A DNA stretch of 64,000 bases, from assembly GCA_016708725.1 (NCBI GenBank), contig JADJFE010000007.1:62001-126000 (forward strand), written 5' to 3'. Below the pieces are notes generated by a model. It saw only the letters and a program-made list of their open reading frames with translations, was not told the origin of the DNA and searched no databases. The position numbers were made by a program, and so were the translations under genes. Position 1 is the stretch's first letter. Every line of letters starts with the position of its first letter. This document shows positions 10,022 through 18,289 of the stretch, piece by piece. This DNA is from Candidatus Aalborgicola bjergmarkensis (GTDB taxonomy: Bacteria; Pseudomonadota; Gammaproteobacteria; Burkholderiales; Burkholderiaceae_C).

Positions 10022-10480
10022 TGGCGCAATCCGTTAGCGGCTGCAAGCCGACGATGCGGTAAGCGATGGCGCAAGCCTGCATCCACACCTGGGCGGATGT
10101 GGGATGATTGCCGTTATAAGTTTCATATAGGTTCCTCCATGAACCGGGTACCCGTCAGAAGTTGCACTTGACACCAGCCCCCCAACCTGGCCCAGGACTA
10201 TGTACACCTAAGCAAAAATTGCGCCATCAAATTACAGCCAGAAAACCGCTGGAGTTTACCGAATAGAAGGGGATATAGCCGCAGATTGGTGCGTGTAGCA
10301 TTTCTTGGGGCAAATTCTGGTGCACGCCGTGCAGCCGATGCAAAGTTCCTGGTGCGCAACGGATAGGGAATCCAACCGCACGACCCCAAGATATGATTCT
10401 GGCCTGCAGCCCCCGTGGAACGTGCGCAAGCAGCTCTTGGATTCATAGCACTCACGGTAGCAGCGTCGATAGGCGCAAAC
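10022..10480. other. Intergenic stretch without a convincing gene
   Basis: About 460 bases between glnD and the SHOCT gene. The part next to glnD should hold its promoter. A short open stretch on the plus strand (about 10,197-10,370, with an in-frame TAG) has a coding feel but no start, no recognised motif and no family I know. It may be a decayed gene fragment. Confidence 0.4.
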
Positions 10481-11245
10481 TCAAAGCCGGGACAGCAATT
10501 CAGCCTTTTTGGCTGCAAATTCTTGTTGCGTCAGAATTCCCCTGGCCTGCAGCGCCGACAGTTTTTCAATGCTGGCAAAAATGTCATCCCCATTGTTGGT
10601 GCTGGTGCTGGTGCTGGCGGGCACAAAGGGCGCAGGTGCCGGTGTGTTGATGACCGGTGCCACACCATTGACACTGACCACAGGTAACTGCGACAGGTCT
10701 ACATAGCCGTTCTGACTGCTGAAACTGACCGAATTGCCGTTCTGTTGTGAAACTCCGCCAATCTGATGATCCAGCGTGTCGTACACCGTGACCTTGCCTG
10801 CAATGTCGATTGCCAGGCGCCTGGCCTGGGCGAAGTAGGCGTAACGCATATTGTTCTGGCCGCCGGTGCTGTTGGGCCAGCGAAGATCGGCTCCCCACCA
10901 GTCGGGCGGTGCGGGTGCAAACAGGTTGTTTGAATTGCCGGTGTCGCTGCCGCTGCCGCTGCGCATCAGATCGGGCTGCTGGCGCACCAGTTGAGCCAGT
11001 TCGCTGCACAGGCTGTCGACCCGGCCCTTGAGGTGGCCGTTGAACATGTCGCCAATCATGGTCATGCCACCCGACATCCACTGCCCGCCGCCGCCAAAAT
11101 CGGGATGATTGAACTGCGCCATGCTGCCGTTGCCGTTGATGACGGCCTGCAGCATGGTTTCAACCGCCTGACTGCTGAAGCCATGGCGCTGGGCAATGTC
11201 GTTGACGGCCTGCTGGCCTGAAGATGAAAGTTGACGCATAAACAA
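10481..11245 (-). CDS. SHOCT-domain protein of unknown function
   Basis: 254 residues. The last 30 residues (IEKLSALQARGILTQQEFAAKKAELL) are a SHOCT domain, a short C-terminal helix pair common in bacterial and phage proteins and thought to mediate oligomerisation. The N-terminal 90 residues are helical with a Gly-rich stretch around 50-60. The middle contains a PPDWWGADLRWPN run and an Asn/Ser/Thr/Pro linker follows. No signal peptide or catalytic motif is visible. The gene stands alone, with no same-strand partner close by. Confidence 0.75.
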   Translation of the reverse strand: MFMRQLSSSGQQAVNDIAQRHGFSSQAVETMLQAVINGNGSMAQFNHPDFGGGGQWMSGGMTMIGDMFNGHLKGRVDSLCSELAQLVRQQPDLMRSGSGSDTGNSNNLFAPAPPDWWGADLRWPNSTGGQNNMRYAYFAQARRLAIDIAGKVTVYDTLDHQIGGVSQQNGNSVSFSSQNGYVDLSQLPVVSVNGVAPVINTPAPAPFVPASTSTSTNNGDDIFASIEKLSALQARGILTQQEFAAKKAELLSRL

Positions 11246-11325
11246 TTAATCCAGGTTCTCGGTGATACACGGGCCTATAGTACCCTGCTCTCGGCGCGTA
11301 CCAGTTCTTCCGTCAGCGTGGGCGC

Positions 11326-11450
11326 GCAGTCGAAGTGGCCTGCTTCACCGCTCGTGTGCCATTTTGGGTTTTCTTGGCATATCGCCGGAACGGCCCTACC
11401 CGAAAGACCCGAAAGCAGGTCTGAATCGCTGGTTTTATCTCTCACCAATG
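11326..11450 (-). repeat. Dispersed repeat R2, copy 1
   Basis: About 120 bases match 17,053-17,168 on the opposite strand at high identity. Copy 1 has an extra 9 bases, a short tandem duplication around TTTCGGGTC. Both copies are open in the same frame and give a peptide with SDLLSG, GRAVPAI, ENPKWH and HFDC, so the repeat is likely a piece of an unidentified gene. Confidence 0.75.
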
Positions 11451-11611
11451 AATGCGCTGATTGACCCGCACCCAGTCGCGCACCCGCATGTGAATGCGAG
11501 CGCTGTTGCGCAGGTTGTGCGACAGCAGATATGGGACAGTACCAGTGTGCATTGGATGCCAACAATACTGTAGCTTTGTACAGCATCTTGCTGCGATCTG
11601 CATCTGCCCTT

Positions 11612-11637
11612 GCTTGGCCATGGCTCCATGGATAACT
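11612..11637 (-). repeat. Solo end of the dispersed palindromic element
   Basis: The bases AAAAAATAGCTACTCCCGCG match one terminus of the roughly 190-bp palindromic element found complete at 14,033, 15,750, 32,126 and 45,558. Only the end is present. Similar solo ends appear near 19,096 and 34,465. Confidence 0.45.
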
Positions 11638-11888
11638 CCTGAAAAAATAGCTACTCCCGCGCTCCACACAAGGGCTACACGCCAAAATACACGCCAAAAT
11701 GCCTTCAGTTCGGCTGCCAAGGTGCTGCATTTGGCGCAGCAGCATACCCAGTCATACCCAGTCACTGGCACCTGAACGTCATATTTAGGCTGTATGCCCC
11801 ATGGATATTGCGGATACAGCTATTCTTTCGTGATCAAAGTGCTGCCGGCATCTTTGAAATGTGGTGATTGCAGGACATCAGCAGGACA

Positions 11889-12599
11889 TCAGTTTTCCAG
11901 CCCCCTTTTGATCCGCCACTGTTTGACCAGCGCATAAATGGCCGGAATCACGGCGAGTGTCAGCACCGTGCTGGAGACCATTCCGCCCACCATGGGTGCT
12001 GCGATGCGGCGCATCACTTCGGAGCCGGTTCCTGTTCCCCACATGATGGGTAACAAACCCGCCATGATGGCCACGACCGTCATCATCTTGGGTCGAACCC
12101 GCTCTACAGCACCTTCCATCACGGCTGCGTAAAGGTCTGCGACACCCGGCTGCCGGGCTTCTGTACGGCATTGGATTTTGACCGCCTCCCATGCGTGGTC
12201 CAGATAAATCAGCATGATGACGCCGGTTTCAGCCGCAACACCGGCCAAGCCGATAAATTTTTTCAATGGCGTGTTCCATGTTTTCGAACTGGCCGCTCCA
12301 GGTGACGAAATAGCCGGATGGGAACTTGACCTGCGCGGCCACGGCCTTCCTGGCATCGGCCACGTAACTGCCAATGTCGCGCTCGCGGATGTCTACGTAG
12401 ATGTAAGCAGACAGTAAGCCGTTTTCCGTGCGGATGCCCGGTGTTCCCTTGGCGACGACGACCTTGGCCACTTGCCCCAGGGGGATCATGGCGCCATCCA
12501 TCGTGGGTACCAGCACCTGACGGGCAATCTGCTCGGGATCGGAGCGCAGCTCACGTGGATAACGCACCGTGACACCATAACGTTCCCGACCCTCCACAG
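11889..12599 (-). pseudogene. cusA: cusA 3'-end fragment 1, internally deleted
   Basis: Matches the 3' portion of the full cusA at 19,154 almost base for base. It starts in the segment MEGRERYGVTVRYPREL and ends with the same C-terminus (KQWRIKRGLEN, stop at 11,889). Near 12,258 a deletion removes about 60 codons covering two membrane helices and shifts the frame (EHAIEK joined to KFIGLAGVAAE). It has no 5' part and cannot make a transporter. Confidence 0.92.
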
Positions 12600-12628
12600 T
12601 TGCTAATTCAAAAAGCAGCTATCCGCCC

Positions 12629-12681
12629 TGGGTCAATTTTGGATCGGCAGGGTGGGTCAGTTTTCAATCGGCATCAACACC
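12629..12681. mobile_element. Possible IS21-family end remnant
   Basis: Two related direct motifs, GGGTCAATTTTGGATCGGCA and GGGTCAGTTTTCAATCGGCA, lie about 30 bases apart. Tandem subterminal motifs of this kind are typical of IS21-family ends, recalled from family knowledge. No transposase gene remains. The remnant joins two pieces of cusA, so a transposition or IS-mediated deletion may have happened here. Confidence 0.45.
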
Positions 12682-12787
12682 CAGATCAGGAAACGGTTCA
12701 CCGGATTCCTGCTTTCCGGCATGATGTGGCCGCGTATGAACAACATCATCAAAACCGGCACCAGGGTCACGGACAGGATGGCGGCGC
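12681..12787 (-). pseudogene. cusA: Short internal cusA fragment
   Basis: About 105 bases match 20,745-20,851 of the intact cusA, in the segment around a membrane loop (IRGHIMPESRNPVNRF in the intact protein). It lies directly after the IS-like remnant and belongs to the same broken copy as the fragment at 11,889-12,599; the intervening kilobases of cusA are gone. Confidence 0.85.
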
Positions 12788-12839
12788 CCGTGCAGGCGAA
12801 AAAAACCGCCTCGGGGGCTGTGTGGTGGGGGGTGGCGAC

Positions 12840-13181
12840 TCAAGGCCACTTGTCTACGGCCTGGTGCGTGCCACAGGTGCGAAAGTAGATGGTTCCGTTT
12901 TCGTAGGTGAAGCTGGCTTTGTAGCGGTCGTCTGCCGTGATGTGCAATGACCATGCCGCCACCTTATCGGTAGGGCTTATAGCGCTTGGCACGGGCTTGT
13001 TTGTCAGTTGGTGAAAATGAAGTTTGCGCGGGAGTTGGTCAATACTTTTACCAACAAGAGATTGAATCACAACAATCGACTCGTCCTGCACCGCACCAGG
13101 CAGGTCTGCCCATTTATTGCGAAATAGCGTGTTTGCGAGCACGATGCCGCGAATGACGCGACCATCCAGATCAACGCTCAT
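12840..13181 (-). CDS. Hypothetical 113-residue protein, possible RelE/ParE-like fold
   Basis: Starts at ATG 13181, overlapping the stop of the upstream 213-residue gene by 4 bases, so the two are translationally coupled. The C-terminal part (WSLHITADDRYKASFTYENG, then FRTCGTHQ) has the strand pattern of RelE/ParE-type toxins, but I do not recognise the family. No signal peptide. With its partner it could be an undescribed toxin-antitoxin or other two-gene unit; this is inference. Confidence 0.6.
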   Translation of the reverse strand: MSVDLDGRVIRGIVLANTLFRNKWADLPGAVQDESIVVIQSLVGKSIDQLPRKLHFHQLTNKPVPSAISPTDKVAAWSLHITADDRYKASFTYENGTIYFRTCGTHQAVDKWP

Positions 13182-13819
13182 TCTTCCTGTTGAATACGTC
13201 TGAACAACTCTTCAACGCCTTCTGGCGTGGTGGCAACCCAACCCTCAGAACGCGGGCTGTGGTTCGCCTCAAGCTCCATCAGCGTCCATCGGAAAGCCTC
13301 TATCGAATCAAACAAGTCAACGCTGGCTTCAAGCATGTGGGTAACGGCCTGCTTGAACGCAGGTGATGCAAGCTCTTCCTGCATCAGGTCTAGCGATTCT
13401 TTGCGTGTTTTCAGTATTTGCTCTTGCGATCTCTGTAGCTTTGATAGGAGTAACGGGGCACTTTGTCGCACATCTTCGTTTGCGTCCCACAGCTCTTTTG
13501 CTACACCCTTAAACCATATTGCGTCGTCTGTCACACCCCGCGTAAGTTGCTCCATGCGTGGAATAAACCACCAGTCAAAGATCACTACAACCCATCGCAC
13601 GGGCCACAAATTCCCAATGTTTGGGACTTTAATTTCCTTGTTTACCTTGTCAATACGTTGGTCAGTGAGCTCCATCACAACGCCAGCGCTAAACGACATT
13701 GCAGTAGCAACCATCTGTCCCTCCATCAAGCGACGATCTATTAAGCTTCGATTTTCGTTCAAATCACCTCGGCCTGTAGGATTAACGCTTCCGCCCAGAA
13801 AAAATACCACGCCGCACAC
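13178..13819 (-). CDS. Hypothetical protein, helical, partner of the 113-residue gene
   Basis: 213 residues if started at 13819; later ATGs (MEGQMVATAMSF) are possible. A hydrophobic patch near residues 75-87 (PVRWVVVIFDWWF) is followed by a long helical, probably coiled-coil region (VRQSAPLLLSKLQRSQEQIL) and an acidic tail (EELFRRIQQEE). Not recognised. It lies between broken cusA copies in a recombined region and differs in codon feel from the housekeeping genes, which suggests it came as cargo. Confidence 0.6.
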   Translation of the reverse strand: MCGVVFFLGGSVNPTGRGDLNENRSLIDRRLMEGQMVATAMSFSAGVVMELTDQRIDKVNKEIKVPNIGNLWPVRWVVVIFDWWFIPRMEQLTRGVTDDAIWFKGVAKELWDANEDVRQSAPLLLSKLQRSQEQILKTRKESLDLMQEELASPAFKQAVTHMLEASVDLFDSIEAFRWTLMELEANHSPRSEGWVATTPEGVEELFRRIQQEE

Positions 13820-14032
13820 GTGCCAGTCTAAAGGGCGAATGATTGCACTCCAGGTATTTGCGAAAACGAAGTTTCGGCGTAGCCAAAAGTCTGCTCCACG
13901 TAGACCGGCGGCGTGTGGCGGTCGCCTTGGCCATCAAACTGACCCGCGCTGGTGCAGTACCAGTGTGCATTGGATGCTCAATAAGCAAACTGCTTGGGCA
14001 AAACCAGCACAAAAAACGTCACGCTTCCAAAT
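13820..14032. other. Intergenic, partial duplicate sequence
   Basis: Contains the 23-bp sequence CAGTACCAGTGTGCATTGGATGC shared with about 11,538-11,560. On the minus strand a short open run (YVEQTFGYAETSFSQIPG) looks coding but lacks a start and ends in a stop at the left. No gene is called. Confidence 0.4.
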
Positions 14033-14222
14033 CGCTCCTGATACAAGAGCTGTCCCCGCTTATCCCATAAGGCTTACAACCCGATTTGCCGTGCAAAAAC
14101 ACCCGACAACGGCCCGTTTTGATGCCTCATGGCGGTATCAGCATCGCCTTGACCCGTCCTGAAGGGCAAAATTCAAGGCAAATCTGGCTGTACACCTTAT
14201 GGGATAAGCGGGGGCAGCTATG
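14033..14222 (+). repeat. Palindromic dispersed element, copy A
   Basis: About 190 bases with long inverted ends: one arm reads CCGCTTATCCCATAAGGCTT and the other AGCCTTATGGGATAAGCGG-like. The arms continue for about 45 bases, and inner arms around CCCGTTTT repeat the theme. It ends 20 bases before the stop of cusA fragment 2. No ORF inside. It looks like a MITE or a folded intergenic element. Confidence 0.88.
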
Positions 14223-14244
14223 TTTTTTTCATAGCACACTGCTA

Positions 14245-15466
14245 TTAGTTTTCCAGACCCCGTTTGATGCGCCACTGCTTGACCAGCGCATAAATGGCCG
14301 GAATCACGGCAAGCGTCAGCACCGTGCTGGAGATCATGCCGCCCACCATCGGTGCTGCGATGCGGCTCATCACTTCGGAGCCGGTTCCTGTCCCCCACAT
14401 GATGGGCAACAAACCCGCCATGATGGCCACGACCGTCATCATCTTGGGTCGAACCCGCTCCACGGCACCTTCCATCACGGCTGCGTAAAGGTCCGCGACA
14501 CCCGGCTGCCGGGCTTCTGCGCGGCATTGGATTTTGACCGCCTCCCATGCGTGGTCCAGATAAATCAGCATGATGACGCCGGTTTCAGCAGCAACACCGG
14601 CCAAGGCGATGAAACCAACCGCCACTGCAACCGACAGGTTGTAACCCAGCCACCACAGCAGCCAGACTCCGCCAACAAGCGCGAAGGGGACCGACAGCAT
14701 CACAATGACCGTCTCGGTGATGCGGCGGAAGTTGAGGTACAGGAGCAAGAAGATGATCAAAAGCGTCACGGGAATGACCACCTTCATTTTCTCGATGGCG
14801 TGTTCCATGTTTTCGAACTGGCCGCTCCAGGTGACGAAATAGCCGGATGGGAACTTGACCTGCGCGGCCACAGCCTTCCTGGCATCGGCCACGTAACTGC
14901 CAATGTCCCGCTCGCGGATGTCTACGTAGATGTAGGCGGACAGCAGGCCGTTTTCGGTGCGGATGCCCGGTGTTCCCTTGGCGACCACGACCTTGGCCAC
15001 TTGCCCCAGGGGGATCATGGCACCATCCATCGTGGGTACCAGCACCTGACGGGCAATCTGCTCGGGATCGGAGCGCAGCTCACGTGGATAACGCACAGTG
15101 ACACCATAACGTTCCCGCCCCTCCACCGTTGTGGTAACCATTTCACCCCCCAAAGCTATTCCGATGACATCCTGCAAGTCACCAATGCCGAGGCCATAGC
15201 GGGCCAGCTGCTCACGGTCCGGTTCGATGTTGAGGTAAAGCCCCCGGTAATACGTTCAGCAAAAGCGCTGGTGGTGCCAGGGACTTGCTTGACGACCGCC
15301 TCGATTTCCTTGGCCAGCTTTTCCATCTCTTCCAGATTCTTGCCAAAAACCTTGATACCAATGGGTGTGCGGATGCCGGTGGAGAGCATGTCGATGCGGG
15401 CCTTGATCGGCATGGTCCAGGCATTGGCCACGCCAGGGAATTGCAGGGCTTTATCCAGTTCAGCCT
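14245..15466 (-). pseudogene. cusA: cusA 3'-end fragment 2, frameshifted
   Basis: A second partial copy of cusA, nearly identical to the 3' 40% of the intact gene and ending in the same GLEN-type C-terminus as fragment 1. It begins at the codons for ELDKALQFPG (about 15,466), where the match stops abruptly and nirF sequence begins. One A is missing near 15,237 compared with the intact copy, which breaks the frame between NIEPDREQ and the preceding segment. No start or promoter. Confidence 0.93.
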
Positions 15467-15723
15467 GAAGACACACACGCTGATTGACAAGACCACGCTG
15501 GAACCCGTGGCAAAAGTGACCGAGCCAGGCAAAATGCTGGCACACATCTAATTCACCAAGGATCGACCGCTACGCACTGGCCAGCCTGTGGGAGATGGAC
15601 GGCGCGTTCATCGTCTATGACGCCCAGACCCTGAAGGAAGTCAAACGTCTGCCCATACGCAAACCCGTGGGCAAGTACAACGTCTGGAACAAGATCACGC
15701 GCTCCGAGGGAACGTCACACTAG
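15467..15723 (+). pseudogene. nirF: nirF 3'-end remnant (heme d1 biosynthesis)
   Basis: With one stop (TAA near 15,550) and one frameshift (near 15,567) ignored, the plus strand reads TLIDKTTLEPVAKVTEPGKM, then RYALASLWEMDGAFIVYDAQ and the typical NirF C-terminus KYNVWNKITRSEGTSH. NirF is needed to make heme d1 for cytochrome cd1 nitrite reductase. Only the last 80 or so codons remain, fused head-on to cusA fragment 2. A nirJ piece lies at 18,378, so a nir operon once stood here or was moved here. Confidence 0.85.
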
Positions 15724-15749
15724 CGACGCATGACGCATTCACTGCCAAA

Positions 15750-15941
15750 GCGCTCCTGATATAAGAGCTTTATCCGCTTACCCCACAAGGCTTACAGCCC
15801 GATTTGCCATGTAAAAACACCTGACAACGGCCAGTTTTGACCCCGCATGGTGGCCTCTGGCACTGTCCGGCCCCGTTCTGAAGGGCAAAACTCAAGGAGA
15901 ATCGGGCTGTAGGCCTTATGAAATAAGCGGGAGTAGCTATG
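15750..15941 (+). repeat. Palindromic dispersed element, copy B
   Basis: Same family and orientation as copy A, more diverged in the centre (about 192 bases). The ends GCTCCTGATATAAGAGCT and AATAAGCGGGAGTAGCTATG are conserved. It lies just downstream of the nirF remnant. Confidence 0.85.
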
Positions 15942-16123
15942 ATTTTTAATGATGCACCACGGAAACGTGGCAGAGCGCATGGACCGCTGCGTTACTTCAT
16001 GCAGCGTGATGGGGTGGCGCTCAACATACCGAATACCGCGCGAATTCTGAGCCGGATACAGGCTGGGACTATAACCCGGCGGATTCGCAGGATGCAAGGC
16101 TGGATGCGATAAAGGCAGAGAGG

Positions 16124-16756
16124 TTGGCGAAGGTGCATCCGGCGGTGGCAGGGGCGTATGATCGGGGGATGCGCTCTGAAGAAATTGCAATCCGTGCTGG
16201 GGATTTGAAAGAACCGACCCTATCCGATGTGCAACGCCAAGCACGTGATTATGTTGTTAGCAACGGTATTTGCACCGGGTACGAGTACGGTGCAGCTATA
16301 AGTGGTGGGAAAATTATCGATAGATTCACCAGTTCAAATCCAAACAGGCTGAAAATACCTGATTATCAAGGTGCCGATTCTGGTTCTATTGAAATTCATC
16401 ACAATCACCCAATCGGGGATAGTTTCAGCTCTGGTGATTTTGCATCATTGTTGTCAATACAACCAATAGGCAGTATCGTTGTACACGGTCATTCTGGTTT
16501 TTTTGCATCCGCAGTACGAATCGGAAATTCGATGCAAAAAAATGAAGCCATTGCAATTGGTGAAAGCGTTCGCAGTAGGGCAATGTCACTCGTCAAAAAG
16601 GCGTTGTTGCGTGGTGACGTATCTTACGAGGATGCAAGTTCAGGTCTGTGGCAGGTTGTAGCCGCAATGTTGCTTGAGTCAGATGGACTTATTGCCTATA
16701 CTGCCAACAGTGAAAAACTCATGGAACTTACAAAAAAGGTAATTGGAAATGTCTAA
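16124..16756 (+). CDS. JAB-motif toxin-like domain, remnant of a phage MuF-type protein
   Basis: 210 residues from a TTG start. Upstream codons in the same frame (from about 16,007, after a stop) read EPDTGWDYNPAD, which resembles the C-terminus of SPP1 gp7/MuF phage head proteins, so this is probably the tail of a MuF-toxin fusion cut off from its head domain. The body has a JAB/JAMM-like metal site: H93, H95 (HHNHP), then S102 and D105 (SSGD), with E54 as a candidate acidic residue. The spacing is one residue shorter than in RadC. Such domains occur as peptidase or nuclease-like toxins in polymorphic systems. It overlaps the next small gene by 8 bases, as toxin and immunity genes often do. 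Function is inferred. Confidence 0.65.
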   Translation: MAKVHPAVAGAYDRGMRSEEIAIRAGDLKEPTLSDVQRQARDYVVSNGICTGYEYGAAISGGKIIDRFTSSNPNRLKIPDYQGADSGSIEIHHNHPIGDSFSSGDFASLLSIQPIGSIVVHGHSGFFASAVRIGNSMQKNEAIAIGESVRSRAMSLVKKALLRGDVSYEDASSGLWQVVAAMLLESDGLIAYTANSEKLMELTKKVIGNV

Positions 16757-16955
16757 TGGCTTCTTTATGGTTTACGAAGAGCCACATACCTTGTTTGGCG
16801 AAGATGATTGGCTCAGATTTCGTGACGAAATGCGCGAAGAGGTGAGGCTGCATCCAGACTGGGAAGAGGCCGCATCCGCTTTACGTATGGCAGAAGATCA
16901 CCTGAAATGGATAAAAGAAAACGCGCCACGATTTGCTCTACCACTAGCAGCATGA
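16749..16955 (+). CDS. Small acidic protein, candidate immunity partner
   Basis: 68 residues from ATG 16749 (MSNGFFMVYEEPHTLFGEDD), overlapping the stop of the JAB-like gene by 8 bases. It is acidic and helical (LRMAEDHLKWIKENAPRF) with no signal peptide or membrane segment. I do not recognise the family. Position, size and coupling fit an immunity protein. A strong terminator follows at once, closing a two-gene unit. Confidence 0.6.
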   Translation: MSNGFFMVYEEPHTLFGEDDWLRFRDEMREEVRLHPDWEEAASALRMAEDHLKWIKENAPRFALPLAA

Positions 16956-16966
16956 CCTTCGACATT

Positions 16967-17025
16967 ACTCCGGTTTCAAACCGGAGTGATACAACCCGCA
17001 CACCCGGTCACCGCGCCGGGTTTTT
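16967..17025 (+). terminator. Palindrome followed by rho-independent terminator
   Basis: ACTCCGGTTT-C-AAACCGGAGT is a perfect 10-bp inverted repeat at 16,967-16,987. A second hairpin, ACCCGG-N8-CCGGGT, runs from 17,002 to 17,021 and is followed by TTTTT. Together they end the JAB/immunity-like unit. Confidence 0.8.
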
Positions 17026-17052
17026 CGTTTCTGCTTTACACATGGCATCAGT

Positions 17053-17168
17053 CATTGGTGACAGGAAAAACCAGCAATTCAGACCTGCTGTCGGGTAGGG
17101 CCGTTCCGGCGATACACAAAGAAAACCCAAAATGGCACGCGAGCGGTGAAACAGACCATTTCGACTGC
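17053..17168 (+). repeat. Dispersed repeat R2, copy 2
   Basis: Inverted relative to 11,326-11,450 and highly similar. It encodes the same peptide run with SDLLSG, AVPAI and ENPKWH. The two copies face each other across the cusA and nirF debris, so recombination between them would invert or resolve the 5.6 kb in between. Confidence 0.75.
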
Positions 17169-17276
17169 CAAACCGAGGATCGCAATGTGCCAGAATGGGG
17201 ATTCTGAGGATGGGTCATGATGCGATACTTGAGCGCATACGGTTGAATTTCCTATCCGCAATATTTCTTTACACTG

Positions 17277-17308
17277 AAAAAATGCAGACTCTTCCGGGGT
17301 CTTTTTTG
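17277..17308. terminator. Bidirectional terminator at the edge of the AT-rich block
   Basis: AAAAAA, then AGACTC-TTCCG-GGGTCT with arms of about 6 bp including wobble pairs, then TTTTTT. The A-run on one side and T-run on the other would stop transcripts from both directions. It lies near the left edge of the low-GC block. Confidence 0.6.
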
Positions 17309-17453
17309 GTGCCCTATCAAGCTCTACTCAGAGTGGTTTATTCACTGGAGCAGAAGGTACTCAGGGTTCTCTATCTGGTGCTCGTTCGCCTCCCATAATG
17401 TGTGATATACAGAAAATAATTTATTTAAAGTAAATCACTTATTGAAAATAAAA

Positions 17454-18149
17454 TTATAGAGCTTGCAAAAGAAGAAGAAGTGCTTTATTTTGTTGTTTCA
17501 ATTGTGCACTTTTTTGCGTGAGTTGCTTATTGATTCTTATATATGCGTCTTTTGCATCTGCATCTGCTTTTCTAATAGCCTCAATCTTTATAAAATCCTT
17601 AGCGGAAGGGAATGCTTTTGTGATAGATGGTACGATTGGCTCAAGGTCTTCTGGTGTTTCAGATGGCACACGTCCTGAATTAATCTCAATAATGGCTTTT
17701 GTTACGAGATTAGACGTGTCATGAAGCTTCATGAGTGCGAAAACTCCCTTGATGAGTTCTTTTTCATTTGGCTGCTCCCCTTTCCCAAGTTGATAATATT
17801 TGAGAACCTTTGTTTGTTGTTCTTCTGAAAGAGATTCAAATAATTGACGTTTTTCTGGTTTATTGAACTTATTGAATGCCGTAAAAAGGTCATTCTTAAC
17901 GACTTCCACATTGAGAGAGATTGTTGGGGTGCTGGCAGTTTTCTCGTATGGAGAGTCGGTTGCCATAGCTGAACTGCTTATTGCCATCCCGAGAGCCATG
18001 AGTGCGGTGGTGACACCGGTTTTTACACGAGAGACGACGGTTTGTACAAAAACGTTCTTACTTGCTTGTTCAAGAGGAGAGAGTGGTTTTTCGCTCGGTA
18101 TTTCTCCTTCCGGCGGGAGAGAAACATCTGAAGTGACGGGAGTTGCCAT
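17454..18149 (-). CDS. AT-rich hypothetical protein of foreign appearance
   Basis: From ATG 18149 the product is 231 residues (MATPVTSDVSLPPEGEIPSE). Features are a Pro/Glu-rich start, a hydrophobic segment near residues 45-62 (TTALMALGMAISSSAMA) that ends like a signal or membrane anchor, and a Lys/Glu/Gln-rich helical body. The C-terminus is a Leu/Gln-rich coiled coil. Base composition and Lys/Asn/Ile use differ sharply from all neighbours. No ribosome site precedes the start. An in-frame extension to 18,251 exists but looks non-coding. The style recalls Patescibacteria-type genes. Horizontal transfer or a chimeric assembly are both possible. Confidence 0.55.
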   Translation of the reverse strand: MATPVTSDVSLPPEGEIPSEKPLSPLEQASKNVFVQTVVSRVKTGVTTALMALGMAISSSAMATDSPYEKTASTPTISLNVEVVKNDLFTAFNKFNKPEKRQLFESLSEEQQTKVLKYYQLGKGEQPNEKELIKGVFALMKLHDTSNLVTKAIIEINSGRVPSETPEDLEPIVPSITKAFPSAKDFIKIEAIRKADADAKDAYIRINKQLTQKSAQLKQQNKALLLLLQAL

Positions 18150-18289
18150 AGGAGGATGAAAGTGAATGTGCAATGTAGTGCAAATATTGCAGCAGAAATT
18201 AAAGAAAATGCAAAAAAATTGCACGAGAATACTAAAAACCATACTCGTCACGAAGTGGGAGATGGGTTTTAGTGTGGTTGGAGGAGAAA

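Larger units (their letters stand above)
11246..11888. other. Repeat-bearing intergenic region
   Basis: About 640 bases with no convincing gene. It holds one copy of a 120-bp dispersed repeat (11326-11450), a 23-bp sequence shared with 13,963-13,985, and a single end of the dispersed palindromic element (about 11,612-11,637). Open frames here are short and do not match any family I recognise. Confidence 0.6.

Noticed and set aside
14086..15468. A 460-codon plus-strand ORF across the palindromic element and cusA fragment 2
   Set aside because: Antisense to cusA sequence; the same antisense frame is seen over the intact cusA.
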